A DNA stretch of 41,360 nt from Candidatus Omnitrophota bacterium. GTDB taxonomy: Bacteria; Omnitrophota; Gorgyraeia; JABMRN01; RBG-13-46-9. The position numbers and the translations under genes are program-made. The stretch's first letter is position 1. Every line of letters begins with the position of its first letter. Positions 1 through 7,758 of the stretch are shown one piece after another. The DNA is taken from the NCBI GenBank assembly GCA_024542975.1, contig JAMXCZ010000006.1:1-41360 (forward strand). The letters run 5' to 3'. A model generated the notes under the pieces. It saw only the letters and a list, made by a program, of their open reading frames with translations, made no database searches and was not told the origin of the DNA.

Positions 1-155
1 GAAATAAGGAAACCCTATACATTTCTCCTGTCAGAGTGGATCTTCGGCCAGAATTTTTGCAATGCACCCCGGAGCCATACCCTTACCGGGGCGCGCAGCG
101 AATGTGCACTTCCCTGCCGGACCGGAGGGGTGTGACGTAACTCTTCAAATATTAC
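1..155 (-). repeat. Long palindromic repeat, copy A (truncated by window start)
   Basis: This is part of a three-copy family (with 17718-18000 and 41129-41360). It carries the shared blocks tttctcctgtcagagt, ggatcttcggcc, aatgcaccccgg, ccatacccttacc and, towards its outer end, ccggaccggaggggtgtgacgtaactcttcaaatattac with small differences. The other half lies outside the window. It runs in the same orientation as the copy at the far end and opposite to the middle copy. No ORF of note is present. The outer end is set at attac (151-155), where similarity to the other copies stops. Confidence 0.8.
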
Positions 156-174
156 AGTATCACCCACATTTTTC

Positions 175-203
175 TTTACAAACGGGGTTGAGCGGAATAT
201 AAT
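175..203 (+). promoter_or_regulatory. Sigma-70-type promoter for the gspA-gspB pair
   Basis: TTTACA (175-180), a 17-base spacer, and a perfect TATAAT (198-203). The expected start near 210 gives a short leader with a GAAAGG-type ribosome-binding site just before the ATG at 236. The promoter begins 20 bases after the repeat ends, so the repeat sits immediately upstream. Confidence 0.7.
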
Positions 204-235
204 ATTTGCGTTGGCGCTAGAAGAAGAAAGGTGTT

Positions 236-1066
236 ATGTATTTGCGATATTACGGGTTGCGGGAAAATCCATTTAACGTGACGAGCGACCCTAATTTCCT
301 TTATTTGAGCAAGGTTCATAAGGATGCCATTGCGCATTTGATGTATGGCATAAATGAGAGGAAAGGATTTTTGGAGATAACCGGGGAGGTCGGGGCCGGA
401 AAAACTACGCTATGCAAAGCATTGCTCAAGCGCCTCGCCGGTAACACCAAAACAGCGTTCATTCTGAATTCTAACCTTTCCGAACTCCAGCTCCTGGAGG
501 CGATTTTGATAGATTTTGGTTTGCAGCCTAAGCGAAGGGCCAAAATAGCGCTCTTTCGACAACTTAACGATTTTCTTCTTGATGAGTTACGGAAAAATGC
601 TAATGTGGTTCTTATCCTGGATGAGGCGCAAAACCTTACGTTTTCTACACTCGAAGGCATAAGGCTTCTTTCGAATCTTGAAACTGACAAACAGAAACTT
701 TTTCAAATCGTGTTGGTAGGCCAGCCACAGCTCAGGCAAAAACTGAATTCCCCTTCGCTGCTTCAGCTCCGCCAGAGGATCGGAGTGCGTTTCCACATAG
801 GCCCGTTGGGGGAAAATGAAACGGAGCAATACATATACCACCGTATCAACGTTGCGAGTTTTGAGGGAAAAAACAATATACGCTTTGCGCAGCAAGCGCT
901 CGAGAAAATATTCAAATATTCCGGTGGCATACCAAGGCTGATAAATCTTGTCTGCGATAAGGCACTCCTTACGGGGTTTGTTTTCGAATCCAGGCTTATA
1001 GACGGCAACGTTATCGACAAAAGCATTCATGAAATCGAAGGAAAAGCAGTGGAGGTAGGCGTATGA
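236..1066 (+). CDS. GspA/ExeA-type AAA ATPase
   Basis: A 276-residue ATPase of the GspA/ExeA family, which in type II secretion works with GspB to place the secretin through the peptidoglycan. The N-terminus has the family's Y-x-L-R-E-N-P-F-N start. Walker A is GEVGAGKTT (50-58) and Walker B is LILDEAQ (126-132), followed by a sensor-like VGQP and arginine-rich RQRI segment. It lacks the C-terminal membrane and peptidoglycan-binding parts of classical GspA, so it is an ATPase-only form. It overlaps the next gene by ATGA, indicating translational coupling. No other secretion genes are in the window. A general AAA_22-type ATPase is the alternative. Confidence 0.85.
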   Translation: MYLRYYGLRENPFNVTSDPNFLYLSKVHKDAIAHLMYGINERKGFLEITGEVGAGKTTLCKALLKRLAGNTKTAFILNSNLSELQLLEAILIDFGLQPKRRAKIALFRQLNDFLLDELRKNANVVLILDEAQNLTFSTLEGIRLLSNLETDKQKLFQIVLVGQPQLRQKLNSPSLLQLRQRIGVRFHIGPLGENETEQYIYHRINVASFEGKNNIRFAQQALEKIFKYSGGIPRLINLVCDKALLTGFVFESRLIDGNVIDKSIHEIEGKAVEVGV

Positions 1067-1587
1067 GTATTATTTCGCAGGCGCTCGAGAAGGCCGAAAA
1101 ATCCACTCGAGTTAAGGGTGAAGCAAGAAGATTTAGGCCGGAAAGGACCGGGGCAAAGAAAATCAAAACGCAAAAACGTCTTCCTTTCCTATGGCGAGTG
1201 GCGGTTATTTTCTTCGTTTTCTTAATTGTTGCTGCGGCATATACGGTGAATCGAAGCTGGATGGCGGGTGAGGTTACCACGGAAATGCCGGTGGCGCGCG
1301 AGATTTCGGAAGTTCGCGACATAGCTGATGCGCTGCTTGCAGCGGAGACCAAAGAAAGCGCAAAGATTTTGCCCGTTGCTCCAAAGGCGCTTTCGCTGGA
1401 TGAGGTTAACGGCATGGTGCGGCTTACCGGTATTATGTATACTCCGCAAAGGCCGCTCGCCGTTGTAAATGATGCAGTCTGGTCGGAAGGCGAGCATGTA
1501 GGTGAGTTTAAGATATTGAAGATCGGTGAAAATTTTCTTAGGGTTGATCGAAACGGATCCGAATTCGTTCTGAGGCTTAAACGCTGA
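1063..1587 (+). CDS. GspB-like type II secretion protein
   Basis: A 174-residue protein beginning MSIISQALEKAEKS, the typical start of GspB-type proteins. It has a basic cytoplasmic N-terminus, one membrane segment (about 43-60) and a periplasmic part. The C-terminal ~60 residues (VNGMVRLTGIMYTP onward, ending in EFVLRLKR) match the small beta-rich T2SSB domain with its L-x-G-I-x-Y pattern. Its start overlaps the GspA-like ATPase stop by four bases, and the two are expected to form the membrane ATPase-anchor pair. Its 3' end overlaps the convergent thioesterase gene by 11 bases, leaving no room for a terminator between them. Confidence 0.78.
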   Translation: MSIISQALEKAEKSTRVKGEARRFRPERTGAKKIKTQKRLPFLWRVAVIFFVFLIVAAAYTVNRSWMAGEVTTEMPVAREISEVRDIADALLAAETKESAKILPVAPKALSLDEVNGMVRLTGIMYTPQRPLAVVNDAVWSEGEHVGEFKILKIGENFLRVDRNGSEFVLRLKR

Positions 1588-1969
1588 TAATTCTTTTTAC
1601 CTTTTCCGGAATTTTAATGGGTTTCCACTGTTCATTGGTAAAGACGTGCGCGGTTTCACCTGTTGAAACAAGGCGTCCGCTTGAATGTATTTCGTAGCCG
1701 AAAATAAAACTCGTGTTCTTTGCGCTTAGAATTCGCGTTTTTACGGTAATCAGGTCGTCATACGAAACCGGTGCCTTATAGCTGCACCTGGCGTCTACAA
1801 CCATTAGCCTTATGCCCTCATTTTCCAACTCGGCATATGAGATGCCCCCCGCCCTAAAAAATTCTGTTCTTGCCACCTCGAACCAGACAAGGTATTTGCT
1901 GTAATAGACAACCCCCATTCTGTCGGTTTCTTCATATCTTGCGCGTATCGTAGTTTCGTGCACTTTCAT
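1577..1969 (-). CDS. Acyl-CoA thioesterase, YbgC/FcbC family
   Basis: A 130-residue single hot-dog-fold protein, the usual length for 4-hydroxybenzoyl-CoA thioesterase/YbgC proteins that hydrolyse acyl-CoA. The family signature is clear: YEETDRMGVVYYSKYLVWFE with the catalytic Asp in ETDRMG, then the conserved R-x-EFFR and GETAHVF segments. In proteobacteria YbgC accompanies Tol-Pal; no tol-pal genes are here. The start ATG overlaps the stop of the acetyltransferase gene by four bases, so the two are probably cotranscribed. Confidence 0.87.
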   Translation of the reverse strand: MKVHETTIRARYEETDRMGVVYYSKYLVWFEVARTEFFRAGGISYAELENEGIRLMVVDARCSYKAPVSYDDLITVKTRILSAKNTSFIFGYEIHSSGRLVSTGETAHVFTNEQWKPIKIPEKVKRIISV

Positions 1970-2424
1970 TTTAATTTCAGCACAAACTTGTGTATGTGGA
2001 AACCGCTGACCTCAAGGTCTTCTTTTTCCTCGAATCCCATCGTTTTACACAGTTTCATCGCTTCTCGCATTCTGCCTGTCGCCTTGAACACTATTTCTTC
2101 GTAGTTGTTTTCCTTGCAGAATTCTATCGCTTTTTCGAGAAGTATCGTTCCTAAGCCCTTTTTCCTGTAATCCTCACCCACAAATAATCTGCGCACAAGG
2201 GCAGAGCTCGAGTCATCCTTTTTTATTCCAAGCACTCCGGCAATTTTACCGTTTCCCTCTATTACGAAGAACCCGTTGCCTCTACCGCTGTAAGTTCCCG
2301 TAATATCATATATGTCGCTGTCCTGGTAAGCGGAGCGGTCAAAGGGATATTCTTTTTCCAATATGGATAGGACAAAGTTTTTTACGTTGGCACTGTCTTC
2401 GGGTTTATAGTTCCTTACCACCAT
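1966..2424 (-). CDS. GNAT-family N-acetyltransferase
   Basis: A 152-residue GNAT protein. Acetyl-CoA-binding motif A is visible as VRRLFVGEDYRKKGLGTILL with the R-x-x-G-x-G core, followed by a helix (LEKAIEFCKENNY) and the motif-B-like KLCKTMGFEE. The substrate cannot be predicted from sequence. It lies 25 bases downstream of aroB and is coupled to the thioesterase, so it is part of the pckG-aroB-GNAT-thioesterase run. Confidence 0.83.
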   Translation of the reverse strand: MVVRNYKPEDSANVKNFVLSILEKEYPFDRSAYQDSDIYDITGTYSGRGNGFFVIEGNGKIAGVLGIKKDDSSSALVRRLFVGEDYRKKGLGTILLEKAIEFCKENNYEEIVFKATGRMREAMKLCKTMGFEEKEDLEVSGFHIHKFVLKLK

Positions 2425-2449
2425 ACTCTAATCCTCCGTAGTTTCGTTT

Positions 2450-3538
2450 TTAGCGAACGCCCTCCCTCAGCACTTCTTCTATTAACTTCTGCGGTATGTT
2501 TTCGACGATTTTGACGCGCCCGATTTTTTTCGGCAGGATAAACTTGTTGACACCGCGAACAAATTTTTTGTCGTACAGAAGTGCGCTTAGAATGGCTTTC
2601 GGCCGCACGCCTTTTATCTTCGGCGACAGCACTTTTCTGATAAGCGCGTTTATTTTGTCATTATCTTCCTTTTTTAGTATTCCCATCCGAAGCGCGATAA
2701 GGCTGGCTGCGAGCATCCCGTACGCTACGGCGCGGCCGTGCGCAACGGACCTTGAATAGCCCGAGGCAGCCTCGATTGCGTGGCCGATGGTGTGGCCAAA
2801 ATTGAGGATTACGCGCAAATCTTTGTTGTCAAATTCGTCCCTTCCTACTATTCGGGCCTTGATGCTCGACGCTGCATAAACGATATATTCAAGCGAGGCA
2901 TGGTCAAGGGAAAGTATTTTTTTTAAGTTTTTGTCGATAAACGAAAAAAGCCGAACGTCTTTTATAATTCCGTATTTTAAAGTCTCAACAAGGCCGTTGC
3001 GTAACTCCTTTTCAGGAAGCGTCTTTAAAAACCGAAAATCGCATGCGACTGCAGAAGGCTGATAAAAGTTTCCTATGATATTTTTTGCCCCTTTTATGTC
3101 TATGGCTACTTTGCCGCCTATGCTTGAATCTACCTGCGCGAGAAGCGTCGTGGGTATATTTATGTAAGGAACTCCTCTCCGATAGGTACTGGCAAGGAAT
3201 CCCGCAAGGTCCCCTACCACCCCGCCTCCGAATGCGATTACGAGCGGCCTTATCTTCCTTGCAAAATGCGCCAGGACGCTTATCGCTTTTGTGTAAACCG
3301 AAAAGGATTTAGCTTTTTCCGAATCCGGGACTTCGTAAAACCGTATGCGCCTCGTTAAAGGCCTAAGAAATTTTTTGAGTTTTCTACCATGCAGGGTGTT
3401 TATTTTTCGGTTGGTCACTACAAAAATGGGCCGGTTATCTATGCGTGACGTTATATGGGAAAAGAGCTTCTCCGTGGCGCCTTTTCCGATATATATCGGG
3501 TAGCTTCTTTTACCGAGACGCACTTTTACGGTTTTCAC
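2450..3538 (-). CDS. aroB: 3-dehydroquinate synthase
   Basis: A 362-residue AroB, which converts DAHP to 3-dehydroquinate in the shikimate pathway using NAD and a divalent metal. The nucleotide-binding loop GGGVVGD is at 104-110, followed by Y-R-R-G-V-P and NIPTTLLAQVDSSIGGK. Metal-ligand regions are LVETLKYG and NFGHTIGHAIE. Length is normal. It overlaps the pckG stop by four bases. The other shikimate gene in the window, aroQ, is at 25.6 kb in a different run, so the pathway is not clustered. Confidence 0.95.
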   Translation of the reverse strand: MKTVKVRLGKRSYPIYIGKGATEKLFSHITSRIDNRPIFVVTNRKINTLHGRKLKKFLRPLTRRIRFYEVPDSEKAKSFSVYTKAISVLAHFARKIRPLVIAFGGGVVGDLAGFLASTYRRGVPYINIPTTLLAQVDSSIGGKVAIDIKGAKNIIGNFYQPSAVACDFRFLKTLPEKELRNGLVETLKYGIIKDVRLFSFIDKNLKKILSLDHASLEYIVYAASSIKARIVGRDEFDNKDLRVILNFGHTIGHAIEAASGYSRSVAHGRAVAYGMLAASLIALRMGILKKEDNDKINALIRKVLSPKIKGVRPKAILSALLYDKKFVRGVNKFILPKKIGRVKIVENIPQKLIEEVLREGVR

Positions 3539-5328
3539 TTATGTGTTCCCAGGCGTTTGCCGAACGCGCGATATTCTTTTAACAATTCTCCTGGCAATCC
3601 CTTTCCGAATCTATCGAGAAATTTTTTCTGCGCCTGCAATTCTTCGCTCCATTCAGCCTTGTTTACAAAAAACAACTTATTCCATTTTCTCTCGGGGAAA
3701 TCAAGCCCGGCCATATCTATGTCACGATATCTGGGGACGTAACCAAGAGGCGTCTTGATTGCATCAACCTTTCCCTCGGTGCGGTCGAGTATCCAGTTGA
3801 GTATGCGCAAGTTGTCCCCAAAGCCCGGCCAAATAAATTTACCTGCCTTATCTTTCCGAAACCAGTTGACAAAGAATATCCTGGGGGGCGGCGACATTTT
3901 TTTGCCCATTTTAAGCCAATGCCGGAAATAGTCGGCCATATCGTAGCCGCAAAACGGAAGCATCGCCATAGGGTCGCGCCTTATTTCGCCCTGTTTTCCG
4001 TACTGCGCGGCTGTGCGCTCGGACGCCATGGTAGCCCCTACGTAGACGCCGTGCTGCCAGCTCAATGATTCATAAACAAGTGGCGCAAGGCTTGTGCGCC
4101 GTCCTCCAAAGATAATAGCTGAAATAGGGACGCCACTGTGATGCTTGGAACCGGAAGGCGCAGATGGGCATTGGGAAAAAGGCGCCGTAAAGCGGCTATT
4201 CGGATGAGCGCCTTTTACGGGTTTTCCGTCTGCATCCATAAGGCCAGGCCGCCAAGGCTTCCCTGTCCAGTCAGTTCCACTTGCGGGAGGGGGGCCGTCT
4301 CCGTCTTCCCACCATACGGTGCGGTCGGGTTTCAGGAGCACATTGGTATAGATTGCGTTTTTGCGTATCGTAGCCATCGCATTGGGGTTTGATTTTGAAT
4401 TTGTGCCCGGTAGGACGCCAAAAAACCCACTTTCCGGATTAATTGCCCGGAGGTCGCCATTTTTGCCTATTTGCATCCACGCGATGTCATCCCCCACGGT
4501 CCAGACCTTGTAGCCTTTTTTCTTTAGCGCTTCGGGCGGTACAAGCATCGACAGATTCGTCTTTCCGCAGGCACTCGGGAATGCGCCTGAAATATACCGG
4601 ATAGCTCCGCGAGAGTTCTCAATGCCCAGAATCAGCATGTGTTCTGCCATCCAGCCCTCTTTTTTTGCGAGAAAACTCGCTATGCGCAAAGAAAGGCACT
4701 TTTTTCCCAAAAGCACGTTTCCGCCGTAGCCCGAGCCGACGCTCCAGATTGCGTTATCCTCCGGGAAATGCAGAATAAGGCGTCTCTTTATGTCTAAATC
4801 GGCTTTGCTGTGAAGGCATTTCGTAAAAGTTCCTCCCGGACCGAGAGACTTAAGGGTTTTCGTACCGACCCGCGTCATTATTAGCATGTTGAGGACTACA
4901 TAAATGCTGTCGGTCAATTCCACGCCTATTTTACTAAAAGGTGAGCCCACCGGTCCCATGGAAAACGGTATTATATACATCGTACGGCTTTCCATCGAGC
5001 CTTTAAAAATGGCGGATGCCTTGCGGTAAGCAAGATCTGGCCTCATCCAGTTATTGGTTGGGCCTGCGTCTTTTTTCCGCTCTGTGCAGATGTAGGTGAG
5101 GCCTTCGGTGCGGGCCACATCATTTAATGCGGTTCTGTGGTATGAACATCCCGGGAGTTTTTTTTCATTTAATTTTATGATCTCGCCCGCAGAAAAAGCT
5201 TCCTCCTCCAATTTTCTCTTTTGCCGGTCACTACCGTCTATGAGGACAATATTATCGGGACGGCACATACAGGCCATCCTCTTTATCCATGAGCGTAATT
5301 TCTTGTGTTGTAGGCTGATTTCCTGCAT
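3535..5328 (-). CDS. pckG: Phosphoenolpyruvate carboxykinase, GTP-type
   Basis: A 597-residue GTP-dependent PEPCK, interconverting oxaloacetate and PEP. The GTP-type P-loop FPSACGKTNL with its reactive Cys is at 250-259, and SRTMYIIPFSMGP, WSVGSGYGGN and the C-terminal WFRKD/PGFGDN nucleotide-site segments are all present. Size matches the family. An AGGAGC ribosome-binding site precedes the ATG. It is preceded by the terminator of the small secreted-protein gene, so it probably has its own promoter, though no convincing one was seen. Together with a PPi-type phosphofructokinase at 21 kb it suggests reversible glycolysis/gluconeogenesis. Confidence 0.95.
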   Translation of the reverse strand: MQEISLQHKKLRSWIKRMACMCRPDNIVLIDGSDRQKRKLEEEAFSAGEIIKLNEKKLPGCSYHRTALNDVARTEGLTYICTERKKDAGPTNNWMRPDLAYRKASAIFKGSMESRTMYIIPFSMGPVGSPFSKIGVELTDSIYVVLNMLIMTRVGTKTLKSLGPGGTFTKCLHSKADLDIKRRLILHFPEDNAIWSVGSGYGGNVLLGKKCLSLRIASFLAKKEGWMAEHMLILGIENSRGAIRYISGAFPSACGKTNLSMLVPPEALKKKGYKVWTVGDDIAWMQIGKNGDLRAINPESGFFGVLPGTNSKSNPNAMATIRKNAIYTNVLLKPDRTVWWEDGDGPPPASGTDWTGKPWRPGLMDADGKPVKGAHPNSRFTAPFSQCPSAPSGSKHHSGVPISAIIFGGRRTSLAPLVYESLSWQHGVYVGATMASERTAAQYGKQGEIRRDPMAMLPFCGYDMADYFRHWLKMGKKMSPPPRIFFVNWFRKDKAGKFIWPGFGDNLRILNWILDRTEGKVDAIKTPLGYVPRYRDIDMAGLDFPERKWNKLFFVNKAEWSEELQAQKKFLDRFGKGLPGELLKEYRAFGKRLGTHK

Positions 5329-5370
5329 ATTGCTCCTGATTTTTTAGCTTATCTTGAGAAAACGTATAAA

Positions 5371-5408
5371 GAACAGGCGATTCCGGTATTAATCAGAATC
5401 GCCTGTTC
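5371..5408 (-). terminator. Terminator hairpin after the small secreted-protein gene
   Basis: A perfect 12-bp stem, gaacaggcgatt with aatcgcctgttc, around a 14-base loop. It starts 21 bases after the stop of the 5430-5714 gene and is followed on the minus strand by a modest T-rich stretch (tttatacgtttt). It separates that gene from pckG. Confidence 0.6.
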
Positions 5409-5429
5409 GACCCTTTAAGATTAAAATCG

Positions 5430-5714
5430 TTATTTTACGTATTTTCGCTTTGCAAGTTTGCTTTTGTTTTTTCGCAGAGATAACGCTTTTGCGTTGCGAG
5501 ACGCTGCGTCCAGATCCTGCAGATTCGATTGCACCTCTTCAAACAGGGTGATGTCACCCCATGGTTTTTTTTCGCGCTCCTGATCGGCCTTTACGATGCT
5601 GTCGTATACGATCTGGAATAACGTAGGTTCATGCGTCGAGCCACTTTGGGCAAATGCCGGAAAAGCCGCTGCGAAGAATGAAAGAATAATAATAAGAACA
5701 CCTATTTTTTTCAT
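5430..5714 (-). CDS. Small secreted protein of unknown function
   Basis: A 94-residue protein with a clear signal peptide: MKK start, hydrophobic core IGVLIIILSFFAAAFPAF, likely cleavage after AFA (about residue 22). The mature part is hydrophilic and ends in a strongly basic tail (KNKSKLAKRKYVK). No family recognised. It stands as its own unit: an extended -10 promoter, a consensus AAAGGAGGT ribosome-binding site and a strong terminator, so it is probably well expressed. Confidence 0.7.
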   Translation of the reverse strand: MKKIGVLIIILSFFAAAFPAFAQSGSTHEPTLFQIVYDSIVKADQEREKKPWGDITLFEEVQSNLQDLDAASRNAKALSLRKNKSKLAKRKYVK

Positions 5715-5744
5715 ATTGTCACCTCCTTTGTTACTCGTTTCGTA

Positions 5745-5753
5745 AGTATACCA
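5745..5753 (-). promoter_or_regulatory. Extended -10 promoter for the small secreted-protein gene
   Basis: On the minus strand TGG-TATACT forms an extended -10 element, with no good -35. It lies 30 bases upstream of the ATG and is followed by the near-perfect ribosome-binding site AAAGGAGGT (5721-5729). It lies just after the stop codon of the upstream epimerase gene. Confidence 0.5.
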
Positions 5754-5762
5754 TATAATCCG

Positions 5763-6419
5763 CTATTTTAAAAGGGCTATCGGAAATCCTATGTCCTTCA
5801 CAACGACTTTTCCGAGATAGGGCCCGGCGGCCACATTTGAGAATCCGGTTTTCGGCAGTCCGAACGTAATCGTTTTGTAAGCCCTTACGCAAAGTCCCCG
5901 CGTCTCCCCGGTTGTCGCATCAAGCCCGCTCGGCACATCAAGCGCAAATATCGGCTTTTGCACAGCGTTCATAAATTCTACCACACCTCGCGCAGGCGCG
6001 GAAAGCGTCCCGGCAAATCCGATCCCGAAAATTGCGTCAACAATGAAATCACACTCAGGCTTCGCCTTAAATCTTATTTCGTCTTCTTGGGTGAGAATTT
6101 CATCTACGCGCTGGTTTAGCTTTTTTAATCTATCAAGGTTGACGAGCGGGGCGCGATTTTTTATGTGAGAGGCCTTCCCCAACAAAAAAACATTTGTTTT
6201 TATTCCGCGCTCCCTAAGATAACGCGCTAAAACAAACCCGTCACCCCCATTATTCCCTTTTCCGCAAAATATAGAGCCCTTCCCCGTCTTAAAGCGCTTG
6301 AATATTTCTTCGGCGCTTGCGCGACCGGCATTTTCCATAAGTCGAAGAGGCGAAATTCCATATTCTTCCCGCGCCAGCCGATCAATTTCCTGCATCTCTT
6401 TCGCGGTCACTGCCTTCAT
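5763..6419 (-). CDS. nnrE: NAD(P)H-hydrate epimerase (YjeF N-domain only)
   Basis: A 218-residue YjeF_N protein, which epimerises damaged NAD(P)HX so that a dehydratase can repair it. Signatures: EMQEIDRLAREEYGI, LMENAGRA, FCGKGNNGGDGFVLARYL, DAIFGIGF and LDVPSGLDATTGE. The usual C-terminal ADP/ATP-dependent dehydratase (NnrD) domain is absent and no separate copy is in the window. It is directly adjacent to the tRNA-binding-domain gene (its ATG shares a base with that stop). Confidence 0.9.
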   Translation of the reverse strand: MKAVTAKEMQEIDRLAREEYGISPLRLMENAGRASAEEIFKRFKTGKGSIFCGKGNNGGDGFVLARYLRERGIKTNVFLLGKASHIKNRAPLVNLDRLKKLNQRVDEILTQEDEIRFKAKPECDFIVDAIFGIGFAGTLSAPARGVVEFMNAVQKPIFALDVPSGLDATTGETRGLCVRAYKTITFGLPKTGFSNVAAGPYLGKVVVKDIGFPIALLK

Positions 6420-6739
6420 CAGGAAACAGGACTGCCGACCTTTACCTCTTTTTCCGGCACCAGGAGCGCCAGTTTCCCGCCATCTTTAGTTGCCAGGGCC
6501 ATGCCCTCTGACTGGACGCCTCTTATCGTAGCAGGCTGTAGATTATTAATTACGACAACCTCTTTGTTGACCAGCTCTTCTTTGGTGTAATGCTCTTTTA
6601 TGCCTGCTACGAGTTTTTTTGTGCCTTCCCCTACCTCGACGGTTAAAACATACAATTTGTCCGCATTGGGGTGGTCTTCTGCAGAAACGATTTTGGCAAT
6701 GCGAATATCAATAGCTTTAAACTGGTCGAATGTTATCAT
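6419..6739 (-). CDS. Stand-alone tRNA-binding domain, MetRS beta/C-terminal type
   Basis: A 106-residue OB-fold tRNA-binding protein equal to the C-terminal domain of bacterial methionyl-tRNA synthetase: F-x-x-IDIRIAKIVSAEDHPNADKLYVLTVEVG, then NLQPATIRGVQSEGMALA and a short tail. It normally helps MetRS hold tRNA; as a separate gene it may be a detached beta subunit. CsaA-like chaperones share the fold. The start overlaps the small basic protein stop by four bases. No metG catalytic gene is in the window. Confidence 0.85.
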   Translation of the reverse strand: MITFDQFKAIDIRIAKIVSAEDHPNADKLYVLTVEVGEGTKKLVAGIKEHYTKEELVNKEVVVINNLQPATIRGVQSEGMALATKDGGKLALLVPEKEVKVGSPVS

Positions 6740-7050
6740 TTCTTGCCCTCCTTTTTAGGTTGCGTCTCTTTCTTTGGATGAGTTTCGCCTTTTACGCCCG
6801 GAGCGGCCCCTGCCTTGGCTTCCGCGGGTGCGGCGGCGCCCGCGGTGGAAGCTCCTTCTTCCGCTGCCGGAGCGGCCTTGTCCTTCTTCAGCTTGAATTT
6901 TAGTATCTTGAGTTTAAGTAAGCCAAAGACGGAATCACCCGCTTTCCATTTTTCTTTTTCCTTGAGTTCCCGCACCCTTTCATAGCGTTTGAGAACCGAC
7001 CTGTGCTTTTTCCCTTTTTGTTTTGACCGCAAACTCGGATGCTGTGACAT
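6736..7050 (-). CDS. PVC-type small basic protein with Ala/Lys/Pro tail
   Basis: A 104-residue, very basic protein. The first ~58 residues (MSQHPSLRSKQKGKKHRSVL, then KRYERVRELKEKEKW and GDSVFGLLKLKILK) resemble the short basic protein family found across Planctomycetes, Verrucomicrobia and Chlamydiae, whose role is unknown but often assumed to be nucleic-acid or ribosome linked. The remainder is a low-complexity tail rich in Ala, Glu, Lys and Pro, ending in repeated KKE(T/G) units. It is useful as a lineage marker. Family assignment is from memory of the N-terminal pattern. Confidence 0.75.
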   Translation of the reverse strand: MSQHPSLRSKQKGKKHRSVLKRYERVRELKEKEKWKAGDSVFGLLKLKILKFKLKKDKAAPAAEEGASTAGAAAPAEAKAGAAPGVKGETHPKKETQPKKEGKK

Positions 7051-7079
7051 TTTTTCCCTCCAATTTCAATTTTGCTTCG

Positions 7080-7736
7080 CTATGTGCTCCCTAATATCTT
7101 ACCATCTCCCGCACTATTCCGTATAAAACAACCGCTATATGCCCCTTTAAACCCTTCAAGCGCTATTTTTGCCTGCTTTATGTCTTTGTAATTTCCGGTG
7201 CAAACCTGGTACCAACCGTTGGCTTTGATCAAAAAGGCGTCCATTTTTTTCTTTGCCAGCCTATTTTTCTCCCGAAGCGCAAGGCGTTTTCGTTTATATG
7301 AAATAAGCTGTATGGTGTAGAGCGTCTTGTCGGGCTTGGCGGCTGAGACAGGGCTTTTCGCGTTTGCGAGCTTTACAGGAACAGAACTTTCCCCGGCGCC
7401 ATTCTTGTTTATTGAAAGATTGCGTCCTGCGCGAGTTATATTCCGGCGCACCTCGATAGGTGCAACTTCGATCTGTGATAACTCAATTTCGTTTTCCGAG
7501 GTTTTAGACACCTCCTGCGTTTCTACCCGGGCCAGCCGCTTTCCGCGCTCTACCCCCAGAGCGAACGCCGTTACGATAACCATTATGGCAATGATAACCG
7601 CAAAGACGATGTTTTCAACGGGCACCGTAGCATAAAGCGACTTTCTTTTTTCCGTCATTTTTTCGGCAATTTTTTCAAAACCACCCTTTTTTCTCACAAA
7701 TTCCCCGAAAAGTTCATTTTGGCGTTCTATACTCAT
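7080..7736 (-). CDS. Membrane-anchored SPOR-domain protein
   Basis: A 218-residue protein with a basic cytoplasmic N-terminus, one membrane helix (about 42-61), a periplasmic linker, and a C-terminal SPOR domain (about 140-208: YTIQLISYKRKRLALREKNR ... GWYQVCTGNYKDIKQAKIAL). SPOR domains bind denuded peptidoglycan at division sites. It lies 22 bases after the helicase-nuclease gene. A divisome or envelope role is inferred from the domain only. Confidence 0.83.
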   Translation of the reverse strand: MSIERQNELFGEFVRKKGGFEKIAEKMTEKRKSLYATVPVENIVFAVIIAIMVIVTAFALGVERGKRLARVETQEVSKTSENEIELSQIEVAPIEVRRNITRAGRNLSINKNGAGESSVPVKLANAKSPVSAAKPDKTLYTIQLISYKRKRLALREKNRLAKKKMDAFLIKANGWYQVCTGNYKDIKQAKIALEGFKGAYSGCFIRNSAGDGKILGST

Positions 7737-7758
7737 ACGAGCGCTTGCCTCTTTTTAC

